A stretch of DNA of 64,000 nt from Pyxidicoccus trucidator (GTDB taxonomy: Bacteria > Myxococcota > Myxococcia > Myxococcales > Myxococcaceae): assembly GCF_010894435.1 (NCBI RefSeq), contig NZ_JAAIXZ010000030.1, positions 21,631 through 85,630 of the forward strand. Direction: 5' to 3'. The notes beneath the pieces were generated by a model that made no database searches, had not been told where the DNA came from, and saw only the letters and a list, made by a program, of their open reading frames with translations. The translations under genes were made by a program, and so were the position numbers. Within the stretch, counting starts at the first letter, position 1, and each line of letters starts with the position of its first letter. This document shows, one piece after another, positions 11,601 to 23,600 of this stretch.

Positions 11601-14600
11601 ACACCGCATGATCCGCGTACTGAAGCGGCAGCTCCGGAAGCGGCGACGGCCGCTCCTGGATGCACGCGTCGTACAGCGCGCCCACCTCCCGGACGAGGAT
11701 GTCCATGGACCAGCCGTCGGACACGATGTGGTGCATCACCAGCACCAACACGTGCTCCTGCTCCGACAGCTTCAGCAGCGCAGTCCTCAGCAGAGGGCCC
11801 TGCTCCAGCGAGAACGGGCGTTGGGCCTCGTGCGCAATGAAGCGTGCTACCTCCGAGGCTCGCTGGACCTCGGGAAGGCCGGTGAGGTCCTCGGTCTTCA
11901 GACGCACCTGTGCCGTTGGCGCGATGACCTGGACGGGAGCGCCCTCCCGGACGTGGAAGGTCGTGCGAAGCGACTCGTGCCGGAGGACCAGCTCCTCGAA
12001 GGCTCGCTCCAGTGCATGGACGTGCACCGTCCCCGTCAGCTTCACGGCCGCGGGGATGTTGTAGGAGTGGCTCCCGGGTTCGAGCTGATCCAGGAACCAC
12101 AGCCGCTGCTGCGCGAAGGACAGCGGCAGGGGGCCCGTGCGCGGCACGCGCTTCAGCGCGGGGGCTTGGAGGCCTGGTGCGGTGGCCAGCGCGGCGTCAA
12201 GACGCGCGGCGAGCAACTCCACGGTGGGTGCTTCGAAGATGTCCCTCAGCGGCAGCTCCACCTTCAGCTCCTGCCGCACACGAGAGACCAACTGTGTGGC
12301 CAGCAGCGAGTGCCCGCCCAGCTCGAAGAAGTCGCCGTGCAGGCCGACCGGCTGCACCTTGAGCACTTCCTCGAAGATGGCCGTCAGCTTCCGCTCTGTC
12401 TCCGTTCTCGGCGCCTCGTAGCTCTCAGGACTCGAAGCCTGCGCTTCCGGCTCCGGCAGGGCCTTGCGGTCCACCTTGCCAGCAGGCGTCAGCGGCAGCG
12501 TGTCCAGCACCACGTACACCGACGGCACCATGTATTCCGGCAACCGCTGCTTCAGGTGCGCGCGCAGGCTGGCGGCCTCCAGCGACGCCCCCTCCTTTGC
12601 CGTCACGTACGCCACCAGCCGCTTGCCCTCCGCGCCCTCTCCTCTCGCCACCACCACCGCCGCGTCGACTCCCGCGTGCGTCGACAGCGCCGCCTCCACC
12701 TCACCCACTTCCACCCGGAAGCCGCGCACCTTCACCTGCCCGTCGCGCCGGCCCACAAACTCCAGCGTCCCGTTCCCCATCCACCTCACCACGTCTCCCG
12801 TGCGGTACAGCCGCTCTCCGTCTCCGAAGGGACTGGGCACGAAGCGCTCCGCCGTCAGCTCCGGCCGGCCCACGTACCCTCGGGCAAGGCCCTCTCCTCC
12901 CACGTACAGCTCTCCCGGCACTCCCACAGGCACCGGCCTCAGCTCCCCGTCCAGCACGTACGTCGTCGAGTTCTCTATCGCCCGCCCAATGGACACCGTC
13001 GTGCCCAGCTCCTCTGGCGCCTCCATCCGGTGGCAGGTGGAGAAGGTGGTGTTCTCCGTCGGGCCATACGCATGGACGAACGTGCCTCCAGCCTCGAGCC
13101 GCTCCCAGGCGCGGGCCACGTTCATGACTTCGCCGCCAGCCAGCACCTGTCTCACCCGCGCCATCGCCTCGGGCTGGCGCGCCTGCATCTGCTCGAAGAG
13201 GGCCGTCGTCGCCCAGAGGGTGGTGATGCCGTACTCCCCCAGTGCCCCCCCCAACTCCTCCAGCGACACCGGGCCCGCCGGGTACACCACCAGCTTCGCC
13301 CCGTGCAGCAGTGCGCCCCATATCTCGAACGTCGACGCGTCGAAGGAGATGGGCGCCAGTTGCAACCACACCTCGTCCGGCCCGAAGTACGCGTACTCCG
13401 CCCCCAGCACCAGCCTCGTCACCGCGCGCTGCGGCGCTCCCACTCCCTTGGGCCGACCCGTGCTCCCCGACGTGAACATCACGTACGCCAGGTTGTCTCC
13501 GCCCACCCGAGGCGGAAGAGGACTCTCCGGCTGGCGAGCGATGGTGGCCCACTCGGTGTCCACGCACACCACCACCTCACCGCCCTCCGCTACCTCCTCC
13601 GCCAGCCGCTCCTGCGCCACCAGCAGGGCAACGCCGGCCTCGCGCTTCATCCAGGCCAGCCGCTCCAGGGGGTAGTTGGCATCCAGGGGGACGTACACAC
13701 CTCCGGCCTTGAGGATGCCCAGCATGCTCACCACCAGCTCCAGTGAGCGCTCCACGCACAACCCCACCCGTACCTCGGGCCCCACGCCCATGCCCGCCAG
13801 GTGGTGCGCCAGCTGGTTGGCCCGACGGTTCAGCTCGGCATACGTCAGCCGCTGACCTTCGTACTCCACCGCCACCGAGTCCGGCGTCCTCTCCACCTGC
13901 GCTTCGAACAGCTCCGCGAGCGACTTCTCTCGCGGGTACTCCACGCTCGTCCCACTCCACTCCACCAGCCACCGCTGGTCTTCGGCGTCCATCAGCGGCA
14001 GGTCCACCAGCCGCTGCTCCGGCCTCGCTACCGCGGACTCCAGCAGCACCCGCAGGTGCCCCAGCAGCCGCTCCATCGTCTCTGGCTCGAACAGGTCGCT
14101 GTTGTAGTTGACGACGACCGAGACACCGGCCTCGTCATCTTCCACCAACAGCGACAGGTCGAACTTCGAGGTCCGCTCCTCCGCATCCATCCGCTGGAGC
14201 GTCAAGCCGCTCAGTTGCACCTCGGTGCCAGGGGTGTTCTGCAGCGTCAGCGTCACCTGGACGAACGGACTTCGGCTCAAGTCCCGCTCGGGCTGGAGCT
14301 CCTCCACCAGCTTCTCGAAGGACACGTCCTGGTGCGCATACGCCCCCAGCGTCACCTCTTTCACCTGCGCGAGCAGCTGGCGGAAGGTCTGGGTGAATTC
14401 GAGCCGCGTCCGCAGCACCAGCGTGTTGACGAAGAAGCCGATGAGGCCCTCCGTCTCCGAGCGCGCGCGGCCAGCGATGGGCGCGCCCACGCACACGTCC
14501 TCCTGCCCCGAGTATCTCCCCAGCACCGTCTGGAACGCCGCCAGCAGCACCATGAAGGGCGTCACGCCCTCGCGCCGCCCGAGCGACTCCACGTCATGCC

Positions 14601-17600
14601 ACAGCGCCTTCGGCCACAGCGCGTGCCGGTTCTCGCCACGGAAGCCCTGCACCGCCGGACGTGGCTTGTCCGTGGGCAGCTCCAGCGCCCGAGGCGCGCC
14701 CTCGAGCTGCTTCTTCCAGTACGCCACCTGTCCTTCCAGCACCTCGCCCTTCAGCCACTCGCGCTGCCAGACCGCGTAGTCCGCGTACTGCACGGGCAGC
14801 TCGGGCAACGACGGCTCACGCCCCTGCGCATGGGCCTCGTACAGCGCCGTCATCTCGCGCACGAGGATGCTCATGGACCAGCCGTCGGACACGATGTGGT
14901 GCATCACCAGCACCAGCACGTGCTCCTGCTCCGACAGCCTCACCAGCGTCGTCCTCAGCAACGGGCCCTGAGCCAGCGAGAACGGGCTCCGGGTCTGCTG
15001 CTTGACCAGGCGCACTGTCTCCTCGTCGTGTTCGGACACGGGCAGCGGGCCCAGGTCCACCACGGCCAGTGGCACCCGAGCGTCAGGCACGATGACCTGC
15101 ACGGGCGTGCCGCCGTCGGCGCGGAACGAGGTGCGCAGGGACTCGTGACGGCGCACCAATGCCTCGAAGCTCCGCTCCAGGGCCAGGAGGTCGAGCTCTC
15201 CCGTCAGCCGCACCGCCACGGAGACGTTGTAGAACGCGCTGCCCGGCTCCAGCTGGTCCAGGAACCACAGGCGCTGCTGCGCGAAGGACAGTGGGAGTGC
15301 CGTGTCCCGAGGCACACGGCGCAGGGGCGGTGCCTTCAGCCCGGCACCCTCCTCCTGCGAGCCGACCATCTTCCGCGCCAGCTTCTCCACCGTGGAGGTC
15401 TCGAAGACGTCCCGCAGCGGCAGCTCCACGCGGAACACCTCGCGTATGCGGGAGACCAGTTGTGTCGCCAGCAGCGAGTGGCCCCCCAGCTCGAAGAAGT
15501 CGCTTTGCACGCCGACCTGCTCGACGTTCAGCACCTCCGCGAAGATGGCCGCCAGCTTCTGCTCCGTCTCCGTGCGCGGGCCGACGAACTGCTCGTCCTC
15601 CGTTCCTGTCGCCTTGGGCGCCGGCAGCGCCTTGCGGTCCACCTTGCCGTTGGGCGTCAGGGGCAGCGTGTCCAGCACGAGGTAGGCGGGCGGCACCATG
15701 TACTCTGGCAGCAGCAGCCTCAGGTGCGTGCGCAGGGCGGTGGCCTCCAGCGCCGCGCCTCCCTTCGCCGTCACGTACGCCACCAGTCGCCTGCCTTCGG
15801 CGCCGTCCTCCCTGGCCACCACGACGGCCTCGCTGACGCCCTCGTGCTGCGTCAGCGCGGTCTCCACCTCGCCCAGCTCGATGCGGAAGCCCCGCACCTT
15901 CACCTGTCCATCTCGCCGACCGATGAACTCCAGCGTCCCGTCTGCCTTCCAGCGCACCACGTCGCCCGTGCGGTAGAGGCGCTCGCCGTCTCCGAAGGGA
16001 CTGGGCACGAAGCGCTCCGCCGTCAGCTCCGGCCGGCCCATGTACCCACGGGCCAGGCCCTCGCCTCCCACGTACAGCTCGCCCGGCACCCCCGTCGGCA
16101 GCGGCTGCATCGCCCCGTCCAGCACGTACGCGGACGTGTTGGCTATCGGCCGGCCGATGGGCACCGAGGCGCTCCACTCCCCCTGCTCCTCCATCCGGTA
16201 GCACACCGAGAACGTCGTGTTCTCCGTGGGGCCGTACCCGTTGATGAGCACGACGCCCGACGCGAGCCGCTCGCGGACACGACGGACGGGCAGCACATCA
16301 CCCCCGGCCAGCACCTGCTTCACCCGGGCCAGGGCCTCCGGCTGCCGCGCCTGCATCTGCTCGAAGAGCGCCGCCGTCAGCCACAGCGAGGTGATGCCGG
16401 CACGCTGAAGCGTCCTGCCCAGCTCCTCCAGCGAGGGCACACCCGCCGGGTACACCACCAGCTTCGCCCCATGCAGCAGCGCGCCCCACAGCTCCAGCGT
16501 CGACGCGTCGAAGGAGATGGGCGCCAGTTGCAGCCACACCTCCTCCGGCCCGAAGTGCGCGTAGTCCGCTCCCAGCACCAGCCGTGACACCGCGCGCTGC
16601 GGCACTCCGACGCCCTTCGGCCGGCCCGTGCTTCCCGACGTGAACATCACGTAGGCGAGGTTGTCTCCGCCCACTCGCGCGGGCAGGTTTCCCTCCGGCT
16701 GCCGCAGGATGACGTCCCACTGCGAGTCCACGCAGAAGACGACCTCTCCGCCCTCCGCCACCTCGTCCGCCAGCCGCTCCTGGGTCACCAGCAGGGCAAC
16801 CCCGGCTTCGCGCTTCATCCACCCCAGCCGCTCCACGGGGTAGCTGGCGTCCAGCGGCACGTACACGCCTCCGGCTTTCAGGATGGCGAGCACGCTCACC
16901 ACCAGCTCCAGGGAGCGCTCCACGCACAGCCCCACCCGCACCTCGGGACCCGCGCCCAGCTCGCGCAGGTGATGCGCGAGTTGGTTGGCCCGGCGGTTCA
17001 GCTGCGCGTACGTCAGCTGCTGCTCCTGGTACTCCACCGCCACCGCATCCGGGGTCTTCAGCACCTGGGCTTCGAACAGCTCGGACAGCGACTGCTCTCG
17101 GGGGTAGCCCACCTTCTGGCCACTCCATTCCTCCACCAGTCGCCGGTGCTCCAGGGCGCCCATCAGCGGCAGGTCCGCCAGCCGCTGCTCGGGCTGGAGC
17201 ACCGCGGACTCCAGCAGCACCCGCAGGTGCTCCAGCAGCCGCCCCATCGTCTCCGCATCGAAGAGGTCGCTGTTGTAGTTGACCAGCGTCGAGACACCGG
17301 TCTTCACCTCTTCCACCAGCAGCGACAGGTCGAACTTCGACGTGCGCTCTTCCGCCTCCATCACCTGGAGCGTGAGGTCCCGCAGTCGCACGTCGATTTC
17401 AGGCGTGTTCTGCAGCGTCAGCGTCACCTGGAACAGCGGGCTGCGGCTCGGATCGCGCCCCGGCTGGAGCTCCTCCACCAGCTTCTCGAAGGGCACGTCC
17501 TGGTGCCCGTAGGCGCCCAGCGTCACTTCCCTCACCTGGGCGAGCAACTGGCGGAAGGAGGCGGTCCAGTCCAGCCGGGTCCGCAGCACCAGCGTGTTGA

Positions 17601-20600
17601 CGAAGAAGCCGATGAGTCCCTCCGTCTCGGAGTCCGAGCGACCCGCGGTGGGCGCGCCCACGCACACGTCCTCCTGCCCCGCGTGCCGTCCGAGCACCGT
17701 CTGGAAGGCCGCCAGCAACACCATGAACGGTGTCACCCCTTCGCGCCGACCGAGTGCCTCCACGTCACGCCACAGCGCCTTCGGCCACAGCACGTGCAGG
17801 TTCGCACCGCGGAAGGACTGCATCACCGGACGCGGCCGGTCCGTCGGCAGCTCCAGCGCACGGGGCGCCCCGGCGAGCTGCCGGCGCCAGTACGTCAGCT
17901 GCGACTCCAGCACCTCGCCCTTCAGCCACTCGCGCTGCCACATCGCGTAGTCCGCGTACTGCACGGACAGCTCCGGCAACGGTGTCGGGTGGCCCTGGGA
18001 AATCGCCTCGTACAGCGCCGCCACCTCGCGCACGAGGATGCCCATGGACCAGCCGTCGGAGACGATGTGGTGCATCACGAGCACCAGCACATGCTCCTGC
18101 TCCGACAGCTTCAGCAGCGTCGTCCTGAGCAGTGGGCCATCCTCCAGGTCGAAGGGCCGCCGCACCTCTGCCTCGACCCGCGCCTTCACCGCCGCCTCAC
18201 GGCCGTCCTCCGGCACCCTGTCCAGGTCCACGATCTCCAGCGGCACGTAGACGTCGCGAGTGATGACCTGGACGGGGACGCCCCCTTCCGTGTCGAACGT
18301 CGTGCGCAGGGACTCGTGCCTGTGCACCAGCGCCCCGAAGCTCGACTCCAGCGCGGCCTCGTCCAGGGGGCCCGTCAGCCGCACGGGCGCCCACAGGTGG
18401 TACGACGTGTTCGCCGGGTCCAGCAGCGCCAGGAACCACAGCCGCTGCTGCGCGAACGACAGCGGCACGGCGCCCTCCCGGGCCCTCCGCTTCAGCGCAG
18501 GTGGCGGAGCCCCCGCGATGGCCACCGTCCGCGCCAACCGCTCCGCCAGGGTCGCCACCGTCGGGGACTCGAAGACCTCACGCACCGGCAGGTCGATGCG
18601 GAAGGCCTCACGAACCCGCGCGGCGAGCCGCATCGCCAGCAGCGAGTGACCGCCCGCTTCGAAGAAGTTGTCGTGCCGGCCCACGGACGGGAGCCGCAGC
18701 GCGTCGCTCCAGAAGCCGGCGAGCAGCTGCTCCACCGGCGTGAGCGGCGCGGCATGTGCGTCCCTCTTCAGCTCAGCCACCGGCGCGGGCAGCGCCTTGC
18801 GGTCCACCTTGCCATTGGGCAGCAGCGGCATCCCCGCCAGCACCACCACCCGCGGCACCAGGAACGAGGGCAGCCGCCGCTCCAGCTCCGCTCGGAGCCC
18901 GCTTCCCTCCAGCGACTTCCCCTCCCTGGGCACCACGTACGCCACCAACTGCTTGTCGCCTGGCGCGTCCTCGCGGACCACCACCAGCGCCTCACGCACG
19001 TCCGGAAGCGCGAGCAGCGCCGCCTCCACCTCGGCCGGCTCGATGCGATGGCCGCGAATCTTGACCTGCATGTCCTCGCGGCCGAGGTACTCCAGCGTGC
19101 CGTCCCGCAGCCACCGCGCCTTGTCGCCCGTGCGGTAGAGGCGCGCTCCTTCCCCGAAGGGGTCGGGCACGAAGCGCACCGCCGTCAGCTCCGGCCGCTG
19201 CCAGTAGCCGCGCGCCAGCGGGACACCGCCGATGTACAGCTCGCCGGCGACGCCCATCGGCACCGGGCGCAGTCGCGCATCCAGCACGTACATCCGCGTG
19301 TTGGCGATGGGCCGGCCGATGGGCACGAGGGGACGCCGGTCCTCGCGGACACACGCCCACGCCGTCACGTCCACCGCGGCCTCCGTGGGGCCGTAGAGGT
19401 TGTGCAGCTCCGCCCCCAGGGACGCATGGCAGCGGTCTCTCAGGTCTGGCGGCAGCGCCTCACCGCTGGCGAAGACCCGCCGCAGGCTGGCGCAGGACTC
19501 CGCGAGCCCTGGCGCATCCAGGAAGAGCCGGAGCATGGACGGCACGAAGTGCAGCGTGGTGATGCGCTCCCGGGCGATGACGTCGGTCAGATAGCCCGGC
19601 TCGCGGTGCCCACCCGGCTTCGCCATCACCAGCCGCGCGCCCGTCAGCAGCGGCCAGAAGAACTCCCACACGGAGACATCGAAGCTGAACGGCGTCTTCT
19701 GGAGGACCCGGTCGCTCGCATCCAGCCCGTAGGCCTCCTGCATCCAGAGGAGCCGGTTGCAGATGGCGGCGTGCGAGTTCATCGCCCCCTTGGGCCGCCC
19801 GGTGGACCCCGACGTGTAGATGACGTACGCGAGCCCGGCGCCGTCCACGGGGACCGAGGGCCGGTCCTCGCGCTCGTGTTCCGCGGCGTTCCACTCCGGG
19901 TCCAGGAACACCACCGCCGCGTCGCTCCGGGGTAGCCCCTCCACGAGCCCGGCCTGGGTGAGCAGCACCGGTGCCGCCGCGTCCGCGAGCATGTACTCCA
20001 GCCGCTCGCGCGGATACTCCGGGTCCAGCGGCACGTAGGCCCCGCCCGCCTTCAAGGTGCCGAGCAGCCCCACCACCAGCTCCAGGGAGCGCTCGGCGCA
20101 CACCGCCACCAGTCGGTCCGGTCCCACGCCCAGGGAGCGCAGGTGCCAGGCGAGCTTGTTTGAGCGACGGTCCAGCTCACGGTACGTGAGCGTCGCGTCC
20201 TCGAAGCTCACCGCCACCGCGTCCGGAGTCCGGTCCACCTGCGCCTCGAACAGCCGGTGCAGGGCGGCGGGCTCCTCGCGGGGCCGCGAGGTGTCGTTCC
20301 ACTCCACCAGCAGCCGGTGCCGCTCCTCCGGGAGCAGCAGCGCCAGGTCACGCACCTGCCGCTCCGGATCGCGAACCGCGTCCTCCAGCAGCACGCGCAG
20401 GTGCCCGAGCAGCCGCGAGGCCGTGTCAGGCTCGAACAGGTCGGCGCTCAGCTCCAGGGTCGCCGAGAAGCCCTCCGGCGTGTCCGTGACGATGAGCCGC
20501 AGGTCGAACTTGGCCGTGCGGCTCTCCTGCTCCAGGACGCGCAGCCGGAGGCCCGGCATGGAGAGCTCCGGAAGCGGGTTCTCCTGCACCACCAGCATGG

Positions 20601-23600
20601 CCTGGAAGAGCGGGCTCCGCCCCAGGTCGCGCTCGGGAGCGAGCACCCGCACCAGCTCCTCGAAGGGCGTGTCCTGGTGGGCGAAGGCGCCCAGCACCGT
20701 CTCCCTCGCGTGGGCCAGCAGCTCGCGGAACGAAGGTTCTCCGGCGAGCGACACCCGGAGGACCAGCGTGTTGACGAAGCAGCCGATGAGGTCCTCGACC
20801 TCGGTCCGGTTGCGTCCGGCCACGGGTGAGCCGATGCACAGGTCGTCCTGGCCCGAATGGCGGGACAGCAGCGCGGAGAAGCCCGCCAGCAGCACCATGA
20901 AGGGCGTGGCGCCCTCGCGCCGGGCCAGTGCCTTCACGCCCTGGGACAGCTCGGAGCCCAGGCGCACGCCGCGACTCGTGCCCCGTCCGCCGAGCACCGC
21001 GGGACGGGGATGGTCCGTGGGCAGCTCCAGCGCTCGCGGAGCACTCGTCAGCCGCGCCCGCCAGTACGCGAGCCCGACGTCCAGCAGCTCGCCTCGCAGC
21101 CACTCCCGCTGCCACGCCGCGAAGTCCACGTACTGCACCGCCAGCTCTGGCAGCGGCGACTCCCGCCCCGAGGAGAAGGCGGCGTACAGCTCCGCCACCT
21201 CGCGCACCAGCACCCCCAGCGAGCCACCGTCCGACACCAGGTGGTGCAGCACGAGCAGCAGCGCATGCTCGCCCTCCGCCAGGTGGACGAGCAGCGCGCG
21301 CAGCGGAGGACCCGCCGCGAGGTCGAAGGGCCGGAGAGACTCCTCCGCCAACCGCCACTCGGCCTCCGCCGAGCGGGCGGCGTCCGGGAAGGCCGTCAGG
21401 TCCACCCGCTGCAGCACCAGCCGCACCTCGGGGGAGATGCGCTGGACGGGGGTGCCTTGCTCCTCGCGGAAGGTGGCGCGGAGGATGCCGTGGCGCCGGA
21501 TGACCTCGCGCAGGCAGCGCTCCAGCACCGCCACGTCCAGCGGGCCCTCCACGCGGACCACCACCGCGTCGTTGTAGGCGGAGCCGCCGGGTTCGAGCTG
21601 CTCCAGGAACCACAGCCGCTGCTGCGCGAAGGACAGCGGCAGCGCGCCCTCGCGCGAGCGGGGAACCAGCGCGGGGATGAGGGAGCCCGCGCGTGGAAGC
21701 GCGTCGAGCCGAGCGGCGATGGCCGCTGGCGTGCCGGCCTCGAACAGCTCGCGCAAGGGCAGGTCCACACCGAAGGACTCACGGAGCCGCGACGCGGCCC
21801 GGGCGGCGAGCAGCGAGTGCCCGCCCAGCGCGAAGAAGTCGTCCTCCGCGCCAACGCGCTGCACGCCCAGCAGCGAGGCCCACAGCTCCGCGACACGGCG
21901 CTCCGTGTCCGTCCTCGGAACGATGTACTCCCGGGCCGGCTCGCGCACGTCCTCCGGTGCGGGGAGCGCCTTGCGGTCCACCTTGCCGTTCGGCGTCAGC
22001 GGAAGCGCGCCGAGCGACACGACGGTGGAGGGCACCAGGTGCACGGGGAGCGTCCGCCGCGCGAAGGCGCGCAGCGCCTCCTCGGAGAGCACCGCACCCG
22101 GCCGGGGCACCACGTACGCCACGAGCCGCGCCCCACCGGGCACGTCCTCGCGGGCCACCACCACCGCCTGCGCCACGTCGGAGTGCCGCGCCAGCGCGGC
22201 CTCGATTTCCGCCGGCTCCACCCGGAACCCGCGGACCTTGAGCTGGTGGTCCACGCGGCCCAGGAACTCCACCGTCCCATCCGCACGCCAGCGCGCCTGG
22301 TCTCCCGTCCGGTACATCCGCGCACCGGAGTGGCGGCCAAACGGGTCCGGCACGAAGCGCTCGGCCGTCAGCTCCGGTCGGGCGTGGTAGCCACGCGCCA
22401 CACCCGCGCCTCCAATGAACAGCTCGCCGGGCACGCCGATGGGCGCGGGCCGCAGCTCCGCGTCCAGGACGTAGAGCGCGGTGTTGGCGATGGGCGTCCC
22501 GATGGGAACGGGCCCCGCCTCCGAGCCCACGCGGTGCGTGGAGGACCAGATGGTGGTCTCCGTGGGGCCGTACATGTTGAGGAGTGCCCCGCCCACGCTG
22601 TCGCGCAGCCGCGACGCCAGCTCCGTCGGGAGCGCCTCACCGCCCACCAGCAGTCGCTCCAGGCCCGCGAGCGCGCCCGGTGCATCCGGCTCCAGCAGCA
22701 GTGCCTGGGCCAGCGAGGGTGTCACCTGCAGGTGTGTGACGCCGTGCCGCCGGAGCTGCGCGGGCACCGTCCCACCCTCTCGTCCCTGGAGGCGGAAGTC
22801 CCGCTCGCTGCGCTGCCGCAGGGCGTCCAGCGCCGTCAGGCTGGCCAGCACGGTGTCGGTGTCCACGCCGAAGTCGATGAGGCACGCCACCTCGTCCACG
22901 CCGAGCGCATCGAGGCGCGCCACCTGCTCCATGCTCGTGCGCGGGGTGCCGAACAGGCCGCCGCCTTCGAAGAAGCGCCCGAAGGCACGCGCCGCCAGGA
23001 CGTCCAGGTCCTCCGGCCGGACGGAGCCCGGCTCCAGGTCCAGCCCGAGCGTGCGCCCCAGCCCGCGCATCAGGTCCGCGGAGCTGCCGAGGTAGCGGCG
23101 CAGCGGCGCCTCCACCGTCTCGCGCACCCGCGCCCCGTCATGCCCCACGAAGGTGTGGAGCATCAGCGTCACATGCCCCTCGCCCGGGTGGCCCGCCTCA
23201 CGCCAGGCCTCGCGATATATAATGATACGCTCGCGCAGCTCCTCCCAGCGCTGGCCGAGCAGGTGCGTCAGCACGCTCGTGCCCAGCAGCCCTGCTTCGC
23301 GGAAGGTGGCCGGGTTGCCCGCGGCGGTGAGCCAGATGGGCAGCTCCCGCTGCACGGGGGTGGGACGGATGCGGACGTCGACGGGCGTGCCCAGGCCATC
23401 GGGCAGGCGCACGGCCTCGCCCCGCCAGAGCCGCCGCACGAGGTCCAGGCTCCTGCGGGAGTCCTCCCGGCGGTCCGCGTAGCGCTCCGGCGCGAGCACG
23501 AAGTCCTCCGCGTTCCATCCCGGAGCCACGGAGAGTCCCACGCGCCCGTTGGACAGGTTGTCGACGAAGGACCACTCCTCGGCGACGCGCACCGGGTGGT

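Noticed and set aside
1..13490. CRISPR array or IS-type explanation for the long repeats
   Set aside because: The repeats are in-frame coding copies of NRPS modules with about 3.2 or 6.4 kb spacing. No transposase, terminal inverted repeat or short spacer pattern is present.
819..20189. Many long open frames on the plus strand and other frames across the NRPS region
   Set aside because: They are shadows of GC-rich codons. Their translations are Pro/Arg/Ser or His/Gln/Arg-rich, have no domain motifs and repeat with the module period, whereas the minus frame gives full NRPS motifs throughout.
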